Assembly (NCBI RefSeq): GCF_013344765.1
Contig: NZ_JABVBF010000009.1
Span: forward strand, 1 to 38,316
Reading direction: 5' to 3'
Length of the DNA: 38,316 bases
DNA from: Acinetobacter lactucae
GTDB lineage: Bacteria; Pseudomonadota; Gammaproteobacteria; Pseudomonadales; Moraxellaceae
A program made the position numbers and the translations under genes. Of this stretch, positions 8,823-17,722 are shown piece after piece. Within the stretch, counting starts at the first letter, position 1, and each line of letters opens with the position of its first letter. The notes below the pieces were generated by a model. That model was not told the origin of the DNA and did no database searches. It was given only the letters and a program-made list of their open reading frames with translations.

Positions 8823-8913
8823 GGCTCATCCTTTTTTTAAGGCCATCTTGTCGCAAACTGTATAAAAATTGGCAACAACTGTCAAAACAAAGCCGACTAT
8901 TAGCGACATACTA

Positions 8914-9819
8914 ATGAACATGTTAGATGCGAGAAATAAAAATATGAACGCACATGTTTCTTATCAGGTCGAGCCAGTGGTTCGTAAAGATCTGGATTTT
9001 CATTTAAACGAAGCGCCTCGCTTTTGGTTTAATAATGATCCTTTTTTGACTCGTATGTTTGATGCGCTCAGCTTAACCTTTCCAGATGGAGAGCGTTACT
9101 TTATTGAATGTGTCCGTATGTTCCGTGACAAAATTGATGATCCCGAACTACAAAAACGGGTTGCGGACTTTATTAAACAAGAAGCTCAGCACGGTATTGC
9201 ACATGACAAAATGAATCAGCTCATGAAAGAACAAGGTATGCCTGTTGATCAGTTCACAGCCACGCTTAAAAGAATTTTTCGTTTTGAACTCACTAAGCGC
9301 TCACCCCAATACAATATTGCGATGACAGCGGCAGCGGAACACTTAACAGCGTTAATGGCAGAAACGTTTTATAGCCATAAAAAAACTTTAGAAAATGCTC
9401 ACCCCTATGTTCGAGCACTATTTGCGTGGCATGCCATTGAAGAGATGGAGCACCGTGATGTTGCTTTTGATGTTATGAAACAAGTAGGTGAAGTACCAGA
9501 GTCGACTCGTCGTTTTGTGTTGGTTCTTACCACAGTACTCATGTTTGGCTTTACACTTTATCGCACCAATGTCATGTTGAAATGTGATGGCTTTAGTCCA
9601 AGAGAAAGGCTCTTGATGAACCTTAAAGGCTTACCTTGGTTCTTTGGCAAAAATGGCACATTAACTGCCATGAAAAACCAATATTTAGATTGGTTTAAAA
9701 AAGATTTTCATCCTAGTCAGCATCCAGTCATTCGTCAATATCCTGTTTGGATTGAAACACTTGAAAAGACGAATGACCCGATTGCAGCTGGTGAAGCATT
9801 TTGGCAAGCAGGTTTATAA
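8914..9819 (+). CDS. ferritin-like 'metal-dependent hydrolase' (PF10118 type)
   Basis: Member of the family annotated as predicted metal-dependent hydrolase. The residues look like a di-iron four-helix bundle: EAQH, AAEH and EEMEHRD supply Glu and His pairs spaced as in ferritin-like carboxylate-bridged sites. A hydrophobic helix (FVLVLTTVLMFGFTLY) follows. The frame continues up to a TTG at 8869. I use the ATG at 8914 because a TATAAA at 8861-8866 directly precedes the TTG, there is no ribosome-binding site there, and the first codons include rare ATA and CTA. The 8869 start would leave only 46 bp between the divergent genes. The reaction is unknown. It ends 8 bp from the convergent DUF2804 gene. 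Confidence 0.85.
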   Translation: MNMLDARNKNMNAHVSYQVEPVVRKDLDFHLNEAPRFWFNNDPFLTRMFDALSLTFPDGERYFIECVRMFRDKIDDPELQKRVADFIKQEAQHGIAHDKMNQLMKEQGMPVDQFTATLKRIFRFELTKRSPQYNIAMTAAAEHLTALMAETFYSHKKTLENAHPYVRALFAWHAIEEMEHRDVAFDVMKQVGEVPESTRRFVLVLTTVLMFGFTLYRTNVMLKCDGFSPRERLLMNLKGLPWFFGKNGTLTAMKNQYLDWFKKDFHPSQHPVIRQYPVWIETLEKTNDPIAAGEAFWQAGL

Positions 9820-9827
9820 CCTGCTTG

Positions 9828-10823
9828 TTACCATTTTGCATAATGTTGTTCTAGTAAGCCGTATTGTTCATTGCAATTGATTATATCGGTTGCCTCATGC
9901 TCAATCGTGCCACTAATTTTGGCTTGCCACTGATTGAACTGGCTGCCAATCATTCTTAAATTAATATTTTCGTATCTACACCAACCAATATGCACTTGTA
10001 GATTAAGCTTTTGATCTAGAGAACTAATTTGCCAAAGTTCATCATTTACTTTTTCAAATAAAACATCAGTCAGTGGAAATAAAACTCCGTTAATCCATAA
10101 GCAATTTTCATTACCAAAGCTTTCATTAACCCCTGAAGCTAAATTTAAACCAATACGCCGCCCTTGTTCGTCCCAGAAATTACATGAAAGCCAGAACCAA
10201 GCTGTTTCAGGTCGCAAAAAACCACAAGTATCATCTAGAGATGCAAATGTCTTTTCATCAAATTGTACGACTTGATTTTGTTTATTAGTAAACATGCCCT
10301 CTACAGCAAGCGTGGTCTGCTTTTGCGTATAGGTCCAACCATTGATACCTGTCGGTGTACATAAACTTAATATATCGGTACCAGCACAAAAAATACGAGC
10401 GCTGAGTTGAATCTCACCATATTTAGTCACTCGAATGTACCGCACCCCATTGGCATGCTGAATATCAAACTGATAAGGCGATTTAGAAAAATAGCTTTGA
10501 TTAAACAATGGCTGTTCATCAAGATAGGTTTTATGCCCCAAAGGCTGAATTGCATTCCATTCAATGACCTGCCCTGTTTCATGATCATAAATATAGAAAA
10601 AACCATGCCCAACCCAGCCGATATCTGCAATCGCTAAACCAATACTATAGTGTTTGTGTTGAATACCGCAGAATTTAAATTTTTTATATTTTAATTGCTT
10701 ACGCCAGCCTTTAAGGATCTTACCGTAAGGGGTTTTATAAATATAATGTTGTACGTGAATGGTTGACGGTACAGATTCAAAACGCCCGTAGCGAGGCTGT
10801 CCATTTTCTTGAATTAAATCCAT
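9828..10823 (-). CDS. DUF2804 domain protein
   Basis: A 331-aa protein matching the DUF2804 family in length and in landmarks such as WRKQLKYKKFKFCGI near the N-terminus, GWVGHGFFYIYD, and the tryptophan-rich NGWTYTQKQ and RPETAWFWLSCNFWDE blocks. There is no signal peptide or membrane helix. The family has no established function that I know; the many aromatic beta-strands suggest a lipocalin-like or AttH-like barrel, which is inference. It follows the DUF1543 gene by 37 bp on the same strand and converges with the ferritin-like gene, so it may be cotranscribed from trpFB. Confidence 0.8.
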   Translation of the reverse strand: MDLIQENGQPRYGRFESVPSTIHVQHYIYKTPYGKILKGWRKQLKYKKFKFCGIQHKHYSIGLAIADIGWVGHGFFYIYDHETGQVIEWNAIQPLGHKTYLDEQPLFNQSYFSKSPYQFDIQHANGVRYIRVTKYGEIQLSARIFCAGTDILSLCTPTGINGWTYTQKQTTLAVEGMFTNKQNQVVQFDEKTFASLDDTCGFLRPETAWFWLSCNFWDEQGRRIGLNLASGVNESFGNENCLWINGVLFPLTDVLFEKVNDELWQISSLDQKLNLQVHIGWCRYENINLRMIGSQFNQWQAKISGTIEHEATDIINCNEQYGLLEQHYAKW

Positions 10824-10860
10824 TTACCCACTTCCATATGAATATTAGATTTCAAATGAC

Positions 10861-11373
10861 CTATTCCACGGTCAAATACGTATTTTCCCAAATTGTTGCA
10901 GCAAAATCGCCTTTTATTAAATGAATATAGCGCCCTGCTACACAATCTATTGCTAAGCAGTCATCAATATCAATGACTCGATCTGTATGTGCTTTTTGCC
11001 ACTGTTGATCTATAAATTGTTTACCTAATTGTTTTGCAACAACAGCATTTGGTGCAACTACAAACTCATAACGGTGAAGCTCACCGAATTCACTAGCATT
11101 ATATCCACCCAAATTAATTAAATATAACTTTAAGTCATCTGGTTTTGGTGCCGCATCAGTAAAATGAATTTGATAATTTTGCTCTTGAGACTTTACTCCC
11201 GAAAGCTTAGCCCAAGTATCAATATGCAATCCTTGAGCCTCACCAAACCAAGCCTGTTTAAGTTGAGGATAAACTTCTTCCAAAGTATCTCCTACAGCCA
11301 TGACAACATCATGAACTTCTGTATTTGCGCGTGCATGACGCCCACCCAACATTACCATAAACAGACTTGGCAT
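10861..11373 (-). CDS. DUF1543 domain protein
   Basis: A 170-aa protein that begins with the typical LFMVMLGGRHARANTEVHD segment of DUF1543 proteins and continues with HIDTWAKL and LYLINLGGYNASEFGELH, a repeated half-domain layout. It is probably a cytoplasmic small-domain protein; function is unknown. It lies 12 bp after trpB on the same strand, so it is very probably in the trpFB transcript. Confidence 0.82.
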   Translation of the reverse strand: MPSLFMVMLGGRHARANTEVHDVVMAVGDTLEEVYPQLKQAWFGEAQGLHIDTWAKLSGVKSQEQNYQIHFTDAAPKPDDLKLYLINLGGYNASEFGELHRYEFVVAPNAVVAKQLGKQFIDQQWQKAHTDRVIDIDDCLAIDCVAGRYIHLIKGDFAATIWENTYLTVE

Positions 11374-11385
11374 TTTTATTCCCGC

Positions 11386-12615
11386 TTACATCTCAACCAT
11401 TTCTACGCCATCAATGCGTGCAACTGTCATTAAATCTTTATCGCCACGGCCTGAAACAGTTGCAATAATAATCTGATCTTTAGACATGGTTGGTGCAAGC
11501 TTAGAGACGTACGCCATCGCATGTGAGCTTTCAAGTGCAGGAATAATCCCTTCGATTTTGGTTAAATCACGGAAACCTTGCAGAGCTTCTGTATCATTAA
11601 TCGGCACGTACTCTACGCGCTTCATATCTTTCAAGAAGCTATGTTCAGGGCCAACACCCGGATAATCAAGGCCCGCTGAGATACTATGTGTCTCAATAAT
11701 CTGGCCCTGTTCATCACTCATTAAATAAGTACGGTTACCATGTAATACACCCACATGGCCCGCATTTAATGGCGCAGAGTGTTTACCAGTTTCAATACCA
11801 AAACCAGCTGCTTCAACACCATACATTTTCACATTGGCATCGTTTAAGAATGGATAGAACAAGCCCATTGCATTTGAACCGCCACCCACACATGCAACTA
11901 ATGCATCTGGTAAGCGACCTGCTTGCTCCAAGATCTGTTTACGTGCTTCACGGCCAATAATCGACTGGAAGTCACGAACGAGTTGAGGATATGGATGCGG
12001 GCCTGCAACTGTACCAATGACATAGTAAGTCGTATCAACATTAGTTACCCAGTCACGCATCGCTTCGTTCATGGCATCTTTCAGCGTTTTAGAACCACTT
12101 TGCACAGGAACAACTGTAGCACCCAACAAACGCATACGATAAACGTTCATCGCTTGACGCTTAACGTCTTCAGCCCCCATATAAACAACACATTCAAGAC
12201 CTAAACGTGCTGCAATTGTTGCTGTTGCTACACCATGTTGTCCTGCACCGGTCTCGGCAATAATACGTTTTTTACCAGAAAGCTTTGCCAATAACGCCTG
12301 ACCAATCGTGTTATTTACCTTATGTGAGCCTGTATGGTTCAAGTCTTCACGTTTAAGATAAATTTGCGCACCACCTAACTCTTTTGACCATCGCTCAGCA
12401 TAATAAAGTGGACTAGGACGACCTACATAGTAGGCTAGATCGCGGTCGAATTCTGCCAGAAACTGTTCATCATTTTTCATGCGAGAATAGAGATTTTCTA
12501 AATCTTCTAATGCCGCCATGAGTGTTTCTGACACAAAACGTCCGCCATGGATACCGAAATGCCCTGCAGCATCTGGGTACTGTGTATAGTCAATCACATT
12601 GTTTTGCTGATCCAC
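11386..12615 (-). CDS. trpB: tryptophan synthase beta chain
   Basis: PLP enzyme that condenses indole with L-serine to form tryptophan. Visible motifs are [10 protein letters not shown], the PLP-lysine block [11 protein letters not shown], the [14 protein letters not shown] loop and the phosphate-binding GGGSNAMG. The frame extends to a TTG at 12642, but a GTG at 12615 has AAGGAG six bases upstream and yields a normal 409-aa protein, so 12615 is used. It overlaps the end of trpF by 26 bp. The partner trpA lies about 3.9 kb downstream in a separate operon. Confidence 0.98.
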   Translation of the reverse strand: MDQQNNVIDYTQYPDAAGHFGIHGGRFVSETLMAALEDLENLYSRMKNDEQFLAEFDRDLAYYVGRPSPLYYAERWSKELGGAQIYLKREDLNHTGSHKVNNTIGQALLAKLSGKKRIIAETGAGQHGVATATIAARLGLECVVYMGAEDVKRQAMNVYRMRLLGATVVPVQSGSKTLKDAMNEAMRDWVTNVDTTYYVIGTVAGPHPYPQLVRDFQSIIGREARKQILEQAGRLPDALVACVGGGSNAMGLFYPFLNDANVKMYGVEAAGFGIETGKHSAPLNAGHVGVLHGNRTYLMSDEQGQIIETHSISAGLDYPGVGPEHSFLKDMKRVEYVPINDTEALQGFRDLTKIEGIIPALESSHAMAYVSKLAPTMSKDQIIIATVSGRGDKDLMTVARIDGVEMVEM

Positions 12616-13258
12616 GTTGGACTCCTTGCATAAATCGTTCAATGAGTTGTTGGTCTTTTATACCTTTTGCGGACTCTACGCCTCCGCTCACATCTACTGC
12701 AAAAGCACCGGTAGTATGAATAGCGTCAATGACATTGTCAGGGGTTAAACCGCCTGCCAAGATTAATGGAATATCAAGTTTTGGGAATTTAGACCAGTCG
12801 AACTGATGTCCTGTGCCCCCTTTAAGCTCAGGATGCCATGCATCGAGCAATACAGCACTGGCACCAGCCGCCTGATATTTTTGAATTTCAGCAATTACAT
12901 CTAAATCAGGTTTAACCTGAATTGCTTTATACCAGCGACGTTTACAATGGCGAGCTATTTCCTGACATTGTTCTGGAGTTTCATCGCCATGTAGTTGTAA
13001 TACATCTAGGGGAACACAATCAAGTACATCCTGAATTTCAGTGGCACTTGCATTAACAAACAAACCAACCATTTGTACATAAGGTGGAATTACTTTTGCT
13101 AATTCTCGGGCCTGTTCAACTGTCACATGTCTAGGACTCGGCGGAAAAAAAACAAAGCCTATTGCATCTGCTCCCGCTGCAACTACTGCCTGAACATCTT
13201 GCTTGCGAGTAATTCCACAGATTTTTGCGCGTGTACGTTTTTGGTTTGATGGGCTCAT
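12590..13258 (-). CDS. trpF: phosphoribosylanthranilate isomerase
   Basis: Third-from-last step of tryptophan synthesis: Amadori rearrangement of phosphoribosylanthranilate. The TIM-barrel has the expected [10 protein letters not shown] start with the catalytic cysteine, [32 protein letters not shown], the aspartate block VLLDAW, and AGGLTPDNV and [15 protein letters not shown] at the phosphate site. At 222 aa it is full length. First gene of the trpFB unit; it diverges from the cobalamin riboswitch. No attenuator was recognised upstream. Confidence 0.97.
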   Translation of the reverse strand: MSPSNQKRTRAKICGITRKQDVQAVVAAGADAIGFVFFPPSPRHVTVEQARELAKVIPPYVQMVGLFVNASATEIQDVLDCVPLDVLQLHGDETPEQCQEIARHCKRRWYKAIQVKPDLDVIAEIQKYQAAGASAVLLDAWHPELKGGTGHQFDWSKFPKLDIPLILAGGLTPDNVIDAIHTTGAFAVDVSGGVESAKGIKDQQLIERFMQGVQRGSAKQCD

Positions 13259-13356
13259 GATCTGCCTAAACTACAACCATTTCTTAAAATAAGCGCCATT
13301 GTAATGCAATTTTTGTCCCTTGCGTAAAAGTTCTCTGGGAATTGGGCTAAATGACA

Positions 13357-13385
13357 TTGTATGAAATAAATCGCCACTTTATACT
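13357..13385 (+). promoter_or_regulatory. sigma-70 promoter of the riboswitch-btuB transcript
   Basis: TTGTAT (13357-13362), a 17-bp spacer and TATACT (13380-13385). The predicted start near 13392 falls just before the conserved riboswitch core. Boxes and spacing are good, and the position fits the leader. Confidence 0.65.
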
Positions 13386-13392
13386 GCGTAAA

Positions 13393-13578
13393 ATTGGAAG
13401 CAAGTGTAAGCAATTCATGCTTTAGGGAAGCTGGTGAAAGTCCGGCACTGCCCCCGCAACGGTAACAATGTAAAGCATATTTTTTAAGTCGTTCTCGACT
13501 TACACCACTGCAGTAATGTGGGAAGGTGAATATGTCCATAACATAAATATGGCGCTGAAGTCCGGAGACCTGCTTGTT
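13393..13578 (+). promoter_or_regulatory. cobalamin (B12) riboswitch
   Basis: The leader carries the conserved cobalamin aptamer landmarks in order: GGGAAGCTGGTGAAAGTCC, GGCACTGCCCCCGCAACGG, CCACTGCAG with GTGGGAAGG (B12-box region), and the closing GAAGTCCGGAGACCTGC. It sits directly upstream of a BtuB-type receptor gene, the normal target. In this class adenosylcobalamin binding usually reduces translation or transcription. The last conserved bases end about 50 bases before the btuB start, so ribosome-site sequestration is the likely mode; I saw no separate terminator hairpin in the leader. This 13259-13627 stretch is the only gap over 300 bp in the window. Confidence 0.93.
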
Positions 13579-13627
13579 TCATCTATCTACCCGATCATTC
13601 ACGTGGGGTGAATGTATGGAGCATGTT

Positions 13628-15490
13628 ATGTCTAAGTCTTTTCAACCTACTCGTCTGGTAGGGGCTATCGCTATTGCGATGGGGTTTTCACCTGTTATTT
13701 TTGCTGAAGATACAACCAACGCAACTCAGCTTGATCCAATTGTAGTGACTGCTTCAAAAAGTGCTGAAAAAGCAAGTGAAGTTCCGGCGCGGATTTCTAT
13801 TATTGAACCAAAAGTTGTGGAACAGTCACCTATTGCTGAATTACCGCATTTATTAATGAGTGATGCAGCTATTAATATGGTTCAAAGTGGTGGCTTAGGT
13901 CAAACATCTGCAATTTTTATTCGTGGTACTAATTCTGAACATGCTTTGATTTTACGTGATGGCGCTCGTCTGAACACTGCCTCAACTGGTGCAGCAAATC
14001 TTGCATTTATTGATACCACTGATATTAAACAAATTGAAGTATTGAAGGGACCAGCATCTGTTCTTTATGGTACTGATGCCATTGGCGGTGTTGTACAAAT
14101 TATTTCAAAGACTCCAGAAAAAACTTCTGCATTTGTAACTGGAGAAATTGGCGAAAATAAAACGTACAAATCCATTGTAGGTGCCGACCTTGCTGAAAAT
14201 GGTTTTTATGCGCAAGTTCGCGGTCAACGTTTAGAGTCTGACGGTTCACGCATCACTGATCTAAAAGGTAATGACATTAAAAAAGCCTCTTATGATCAAA
14301 AAGGCTTTAGTACTAAAGTTGGGATAGAAAAAGAAGATTTCGGTGCATCTGTTGATTACACACAAAATGAAGGAACAAGCCAATACGATACTTTTCGTTA
14401 TGATGGTTCATTAACTTCTCAAGATTTCAAAAATGAATTACTTAATATTCGTGGTCGTGTAAATCTCAATTCTGATATTTCTCTAAATGCAAGATTATCT
14501 CAATTTAAAGATGAACTTGATCAAAATGGTTCAAGTGATTTTGTACATAGTACAACAAAAGAGGCTGAGCTTTATGGCAAATGGCAATTCACCTCATCTC
14601 AAAATGTATTAGCAGGCGTAACTCATCAAAATATTGATGGAGACGTACTCTCTTATGGCTCACCTTACGATGAAGACGTTAATAGCACAGGCTATTTTGT
14701 ACAGCACCAATATCAAAATAATGGTTTAAACACTCAAGTCGGTGTTCGTGTAGAAGATAATCAAAAATATGGTACACATACAGTTGCACAAGGAGCTATC
14801 CGTTATCAACTTTTACCACTGACAAGTATATATGCCAACATTGGTTCAGCTTTCAAAGCACCTACCCTTAATGACATGTATGGTTCTGGGGGGAATCCAA
14901 ACCTAAAACCAGAGGAAAGTATTTCTTATGAGGTCGGTATAGATCAGAAGCTAAACTACAACATTTCAACTGGACTTTCAGCGTATTACACTAAAATCGA
15001 CAACTTAATTGAATCACGCTGTATAGCCGTATGTAATGGCGATTGGATAAATACATTCCCTATTTATCAAAACATCAACATCGATAAAGCATCTATGCGT
15101 GGCGGCGAAGTTTATGCAAATTGGATGAAGGGTGATCTATTTATTAAATCATCTTATAACTATGTTAAAGCTATCAATGATGAAACAGATCAAGAGTTAT
15201 CAAGACGTCCTCGTCAAAGCTTTACACTAAGCACTGGTTTACAAAATGAACTTTATGGCTTAAGTGTCTCACTTTCTGCAAAATCTAAAGCGAAGGACTA
15301 CAACCAAGATACTCCTGGCTATACAACTGTTGACTTTAATGGTTACTGGAATGCTACGCCAAACATTAAACTCTTCACTAATATCCAAAATATGGGGGAT
15401 GTGAAATATAAAACTGCTTCCTATGATAAAGGTATCTATTATGTCAACGGCGGCCGCCTTGCATCAGCTGGTGTGACCTTGAGCTACTAA
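13628..15490 (+). CDS. btuB: TonB-dependent vitamin B12 receptor (BtuB-type)
   Basis: Outer-membrane receptor that imports cobalamin using TonB-ExbBD energy. Signal peptide residues 1-26 or so (ending VIFA), then a TonB-box region (DPIVVTA), the plug domain (IFIRGTNSEHALILRDG, VLKGPASVLYGTDAIGGVVQI) and a 22-strand barrel with the NPNLKPEESISYEVG block and a terminal aromatic-rich strand (SAGVTLSY). The long frame starts at a TTG inside the riboswitch, which is not credible. The ATG at 13628 has GGAG six bases upstream; 13616 is an alternative. Control by the B12 riboswitch makes cobalamin or a corrinoid the substrate. Confidence 0.92.
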   Translation: MSKSFQPTRLVGAIAIAMGFSPVIFAEDTTNATQLDPIVVTASKSAEKASEVPARISIIEPKVVEQSPIAELPHLLMSDAAINMVQSGGLGQTSAIFIRGTNSEHALILRDGARLNTASTGAANLAFIDTTDIKQIEVLKGPASVLYGTDAIGGVVQIISKTPEKTSAFVTGEIGENKTYKSIVGADLAENGFYAQVRGQRLESDGSRITDLKGNDIKKASYDQKGFSTKVGIEKEDFGASVDYTQNEGTSQYDTFRYDGSLTSQDFKNELLNIRGRVNLNSDISLNARLSQFKDELDQNGSSDFVHSTTKEAELYGKWQFTSSQNVLAGVTHQNIDGDVLSYGSPYDEDVNSTGYFVQHQYQNNGLNTQVGVRVEDNQKYGTHTVAQGAIRYQLLPLTSIYANIGSAFKAPTLNDMYGSGGNPNLKPEESISYEVGIDQKLNYNISTGLSAYYTKIDNLIESRCIAVCNGDWINTFPIYQNINIDKASMRGGEVYANWMKGDLFIKSSYNYVKAINDETDQELSRRPRQSFTLSTGLQNELYGLSVSLSAKSKAKDYNQDTPGYTTVDFNGYWNATPNIKLFTNIQNMGDVKYKTASYDKGIYYVNGGRLASAGVTLSY

Positions 15491-15531
15491 GCAAAACTTT
15501 ATTATAAAAATATTTTCTTAACTCCAGTTTC

Positions 15532-15565
15532 GGGGTAATGTTCTGACCGACATTATCCCTTTTTT
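15532..15565 (+). terminator. terminator between btuB and the adenosyltransferase gene
   Basis: GGGGTAATGT, 8-nt loop, ACATTATCCC (10 bp, one G-U pair), then TTTTTT at 15560-15565. A canonical rho-independent terminator that ends 18 bases before the next start codon. Confidence 0.8.
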
Positions 15566-15583
15566 ATGTTCAGGATATCCATC

Positions 15584-16162
15584 ATGGGACACCGTTTAAG
15601 CAAAATCTATACACGCACAGGCGACTCAGGTACCACAGGTTTAGGCGATGGTTCTCGTGTTGCCAAGGACGATTTACGAATTGCAGCACTTGGTGATGTC
15701 GATGAACTTAACGCCATAATTGGGGTACTTCGTGCTCAAATCACCAATAGCCAAGTAACTGATAAGGTTGATTGGGATAAAAGCTTAAGTTTGATTCAAC
15801 ATTGGCTTTTTGATTTAGGTGGAGAGGTTTGTATTCCAAACTACAATTTGCTTCAACCCGTTTGTATTGAGTTTCTTGAAAAAGAAATTGACCGTATGAA
15901 TGAAGATTTACCAATGCTTAAAGAGTTTATTCTGCCGTCTGGCTCTTTATCGTGTAGTTATGCTCATCAAGCACGTGCTGTTTGTCGACGTGCAGAGCGA
16001 TCACTCATGTCGGTACAAACTCGTGATCAAAATATTCAAGCTACAGCACTTCAACTTTTAAACCGTCTATCTGATTGGCTATTTGTCGCATCGCGTGCTT
16101 TACAGCGTGCCGAAGGTGGACAAGAAGTACTTTGGCAAAAAAATATTAATGAGATTATTTAA
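15584..16162 (+). CDS. cob(I)alamin adenosyltransferase, PduO type
   Basis: Transfers the adenosyl group of ATP to cob(I)alamin, making coenzyme B12. The ATP-binding N-terminus YTRTGDSGTTGLGDGSRV is at about residues 8-25, then DVDELNAIIGVLRA, and the helical AHQARAVCRRAERSL block with the conserved arginines. An upstream ATG at 15566 lies right against a terminator T-run; the ATG at 15584 has AGGA at good spacing and yields the usual 192-aa length. It may be partly readthrough-expressed from the riboswitch transcript, or use TTGAGC-18 bp-TATAAA near 15479-15508. It completes an uptake-plus-activation pair with btuB. Confidence 0.93.
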   Translation: MGHRLSKIYTRTGDSGTTGLGDGSRVAKDDLRIAALGDVDELNAIIGVLRAQITNSQVTDKVDWDKSLSLIQHWLFDLGGEVCIPNYNLLQPVCIEFLEKEIDRMNEDLPMLKEFILPSGSLSCSYAHQARAVCRRAERSLMSVQTRDQNIQATALQLLNRLSDWLFVASRALQRAEGGQEVLWQKNINEII

Positions 16163-16236
16163 AAATAGATTAGATTAAACATGGTCTCTGCTCTTTTAAA
16201 AGAGGCCATAATCAAAAGATTTCATAGAAGAAAATT

Positions 16237-16950
16237 ATGCGCATTATTGGTCATCGTGGTGCACGCCGAGAAGCTCCTGAAAATACACTTGGTGGGTTTC
16301 AGCACATAAAAAATTTAGGTATTCGTGGTGTCGAATTTGATATTCGTCAGCTTCAAGACGAAGAGTTAGTTGTTATTCATGATGACAATTTTTTGCGTAC
16401 CGCTGGAGTCGATCAAGTTGTAGAGCAGTCGACTTTGGCTCAAGCACTCTCATTTGACCATCGTCAAAATTGGCCCAATTGGCCAACTTCTGAACCAACG
16501 CCTACTCTTACAGGCGTTTTAAACTTGCTTAATAATTTCGATCATATTGAAGTTGAAGTTAAAGCTGTAAGAGATATGGCATTAGCCGAAAAACTTGTTC
16601 AAAAGCTTGAGACTGAGTTACAAGGTTTTGAGAAGGTTGTAACTATCACAAGTTTTGATCTTCAAATTCTAACGGCCTTACGCGATATCAACTCTCAATT
16701 TAAGCGCGGATTGTTAGTTGAGCTTCCTGTTGGAGCAACGGCGATTGAACTTGCTCATCAATATGGGTGCTGTCATATTGGCTGGCACGATCAACTTGCC
16801 ACAGATGAAATGATTCAATTGTCTCATCAAGCTGGTTTGAACATTAGTGTGTGGACAGTCAATGATGTAGAAAGAGCAAAAAGGCTACGTGATTTAGAAA
16901 TTCAGGGCTTAATTACAGATATTCCAACCACGATGTTACAAGCCCTATGA
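16237..16950 (+). CDS. glycerophosphodiester phosphodiesterase
   Basis: Hydrolyses glycerophosphodiesters to glycerol-3-phosphate and an alcohol, recycling phospholipid headgroups. The GDPD motif HRGARREAPENT is at residues 7-18, with EFDIRQLQDEELVVIHD following (metal-binding Glu/Asp and catalytic His), then the EVEVK strand and GLITDIPTTM at the end. At 237 aa with no signal peptide it is the cytoplasmic UgpQ-like form. It starts 75 bp after the adenosyltransferase gene and ends at a bidirectional terminator. Confidence 0.93.
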   Translation: MRIIGHRGARREAPENTLGGFQHIKNLGIRGVEFDIRQLQDEELVVIHDDNFLRTAGVDQVVEQSTLAQALSFDHRQNWPNWPTSEPTPTLTGVLNLLNNFDHIEVEVKAVRDMALAEKLVQKLETELQGFEKVVTITSFDLQILTALRDINSQFKRGLLVELPVGATAIELAHQYGCCHIGWHDQLATDEMIQLSHQAGLNISVWTVNDVERAKRLRDLEIQGLITDIPTTMLQAL

Positions 16951-16958
16951 ATATATAA

Positions 16959-16983
16959 AAAAGGTGGTAAAAACCACCTTTTA
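16959..16983. terminator. bidirectional terminator
   Basis: AAAAGGTGG, A-rich loop, CCACCTTTT lies between the convergent GDPD and META lipoprotein genes, with A and T runs on both sides. Its right arm overlaps the stop codon of the minus-strand gene. Confidence 0.8.
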
Positions 16984-17514
16984 TTTCTTTTGTGCCTGAA
17001 TGAGGCGCTGACCACTCTGATCAAGTAAATATAGCGTATTACCTACGATTTGAAAGCGTTGAATACGTTGCAAAGCATCTACCAGCTCCGCCTCTTGAGC
17101 CAAAGCACCATCACAGCTTGAGTGACCAGCGTTTACTTGCATATCAAGTTTTTGCTGGCTGAAATTAAATGTATACCGACCAAAAATTCCATTACAGCCA
17201 GTATGGCCCGATACTGTTTTGACAGCAGAATTTAAAGAAAGTGTCGGCCACTGTGTAAAGAATTTTGCCTTATGACCGCTGATCTGGGTGATCTGCCAAT
17301 CAATATCTTGAATGCCATCTGGACTCACTCTCTTTTTTACAACAGGGGCTTGAGTCTGATGAACTGTTCTTTTTGTTTGAACTTTTTTTGTATTTTGTTC
17401 AGGTGCACTTTGACATGCGGCTAATACAAGACTGATTGTGATCAAGATAGACTGCAATGATAATTTCTTTGCAATATCAAGGCTGTTCTTTTTTCTCAAT
17501 CGTTGTATGTTCAT
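16981..17514 (-). CDS. META-domain lipoprotein (HslJ-like)
   Basis: A 177-aa predicted lipoprotein. The signal peptide ends at lipobox LAAC (C34), after a long, basic n-region with several possible starts. A Lys/Thr-rich linker then leads to a META domain (about residues 70-175) with the marker TGCNGIFGRYTF, followed by NAGHSSCDGALAQE and the closing LYLLDQSGQRLIQAQ strand. META proteins such as HslJ are tied to heat or antibiotic tolerance in other bacteria, but function here is unproven. AGGAG lies 10 bases before the ATG. It diverges from the desaturase gene. Confidence 0.85.
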   Translation of the reverse strand: MNIQRLRKKNSLDIAKKLSLQSILITISLVLAACQSAPEQNTKKVQTKRTVHQTQAPVVKKRVSPDGIQDIDWQITQISGHKAKFFTQWPTLSLNSAVKTVSGHTGCNGIFGRYTFNFSQQKLDMQVNAGHSSCDGALAQEAELVDALQRIQRFQIVGNTLYLLDQSGQRLIQAQKK

Positions 17515-17597
17515 TAAACAATTTCTCCTGCTTGAAAAACTCTTTGATATAGTTTAATTCTGTTACCGTTCTTTCAATACATCTGTACAATAATGCT

Positions 17598-17622
17598 AGT
17601 GATTCTCACTAAGCACGTGCTA
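17598..17622. promoter_or_regulatory. two adjacent palindromes, candidate operators
   Basis: TAGTGA-TTC-TCACTA (17598-17612) is directly followed by the 10-bp palindrome AGCACGTGCT (17613-17622). They lie in the shared upstream region of the META lipoprotein and the desaturase. No regulator can be named; desaturase genes in other gamma-proteobacteria are controlled by TetR-type repressors that bind palindromes, which is only suggestive. Confidence 0.35.
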
Positions 17623-17722
17623 ATATGAAGGATAGAATAGCAATATATCTTGATGATTGGTTTTGCTATGTCGTTTTGTCTTTGTACCTTGTCTGACAAG
17701 GTTTCTAGGAGCGCTGCCGGAT

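Noticed and set aside
13255..13539. 94-aa frame antisense to the cobalamin riboswitch
   Set aside because: It is the complement of the conserved aptamer, and its sequence constraints come from the RNA; no ribosome-binding site or recognisable protein.
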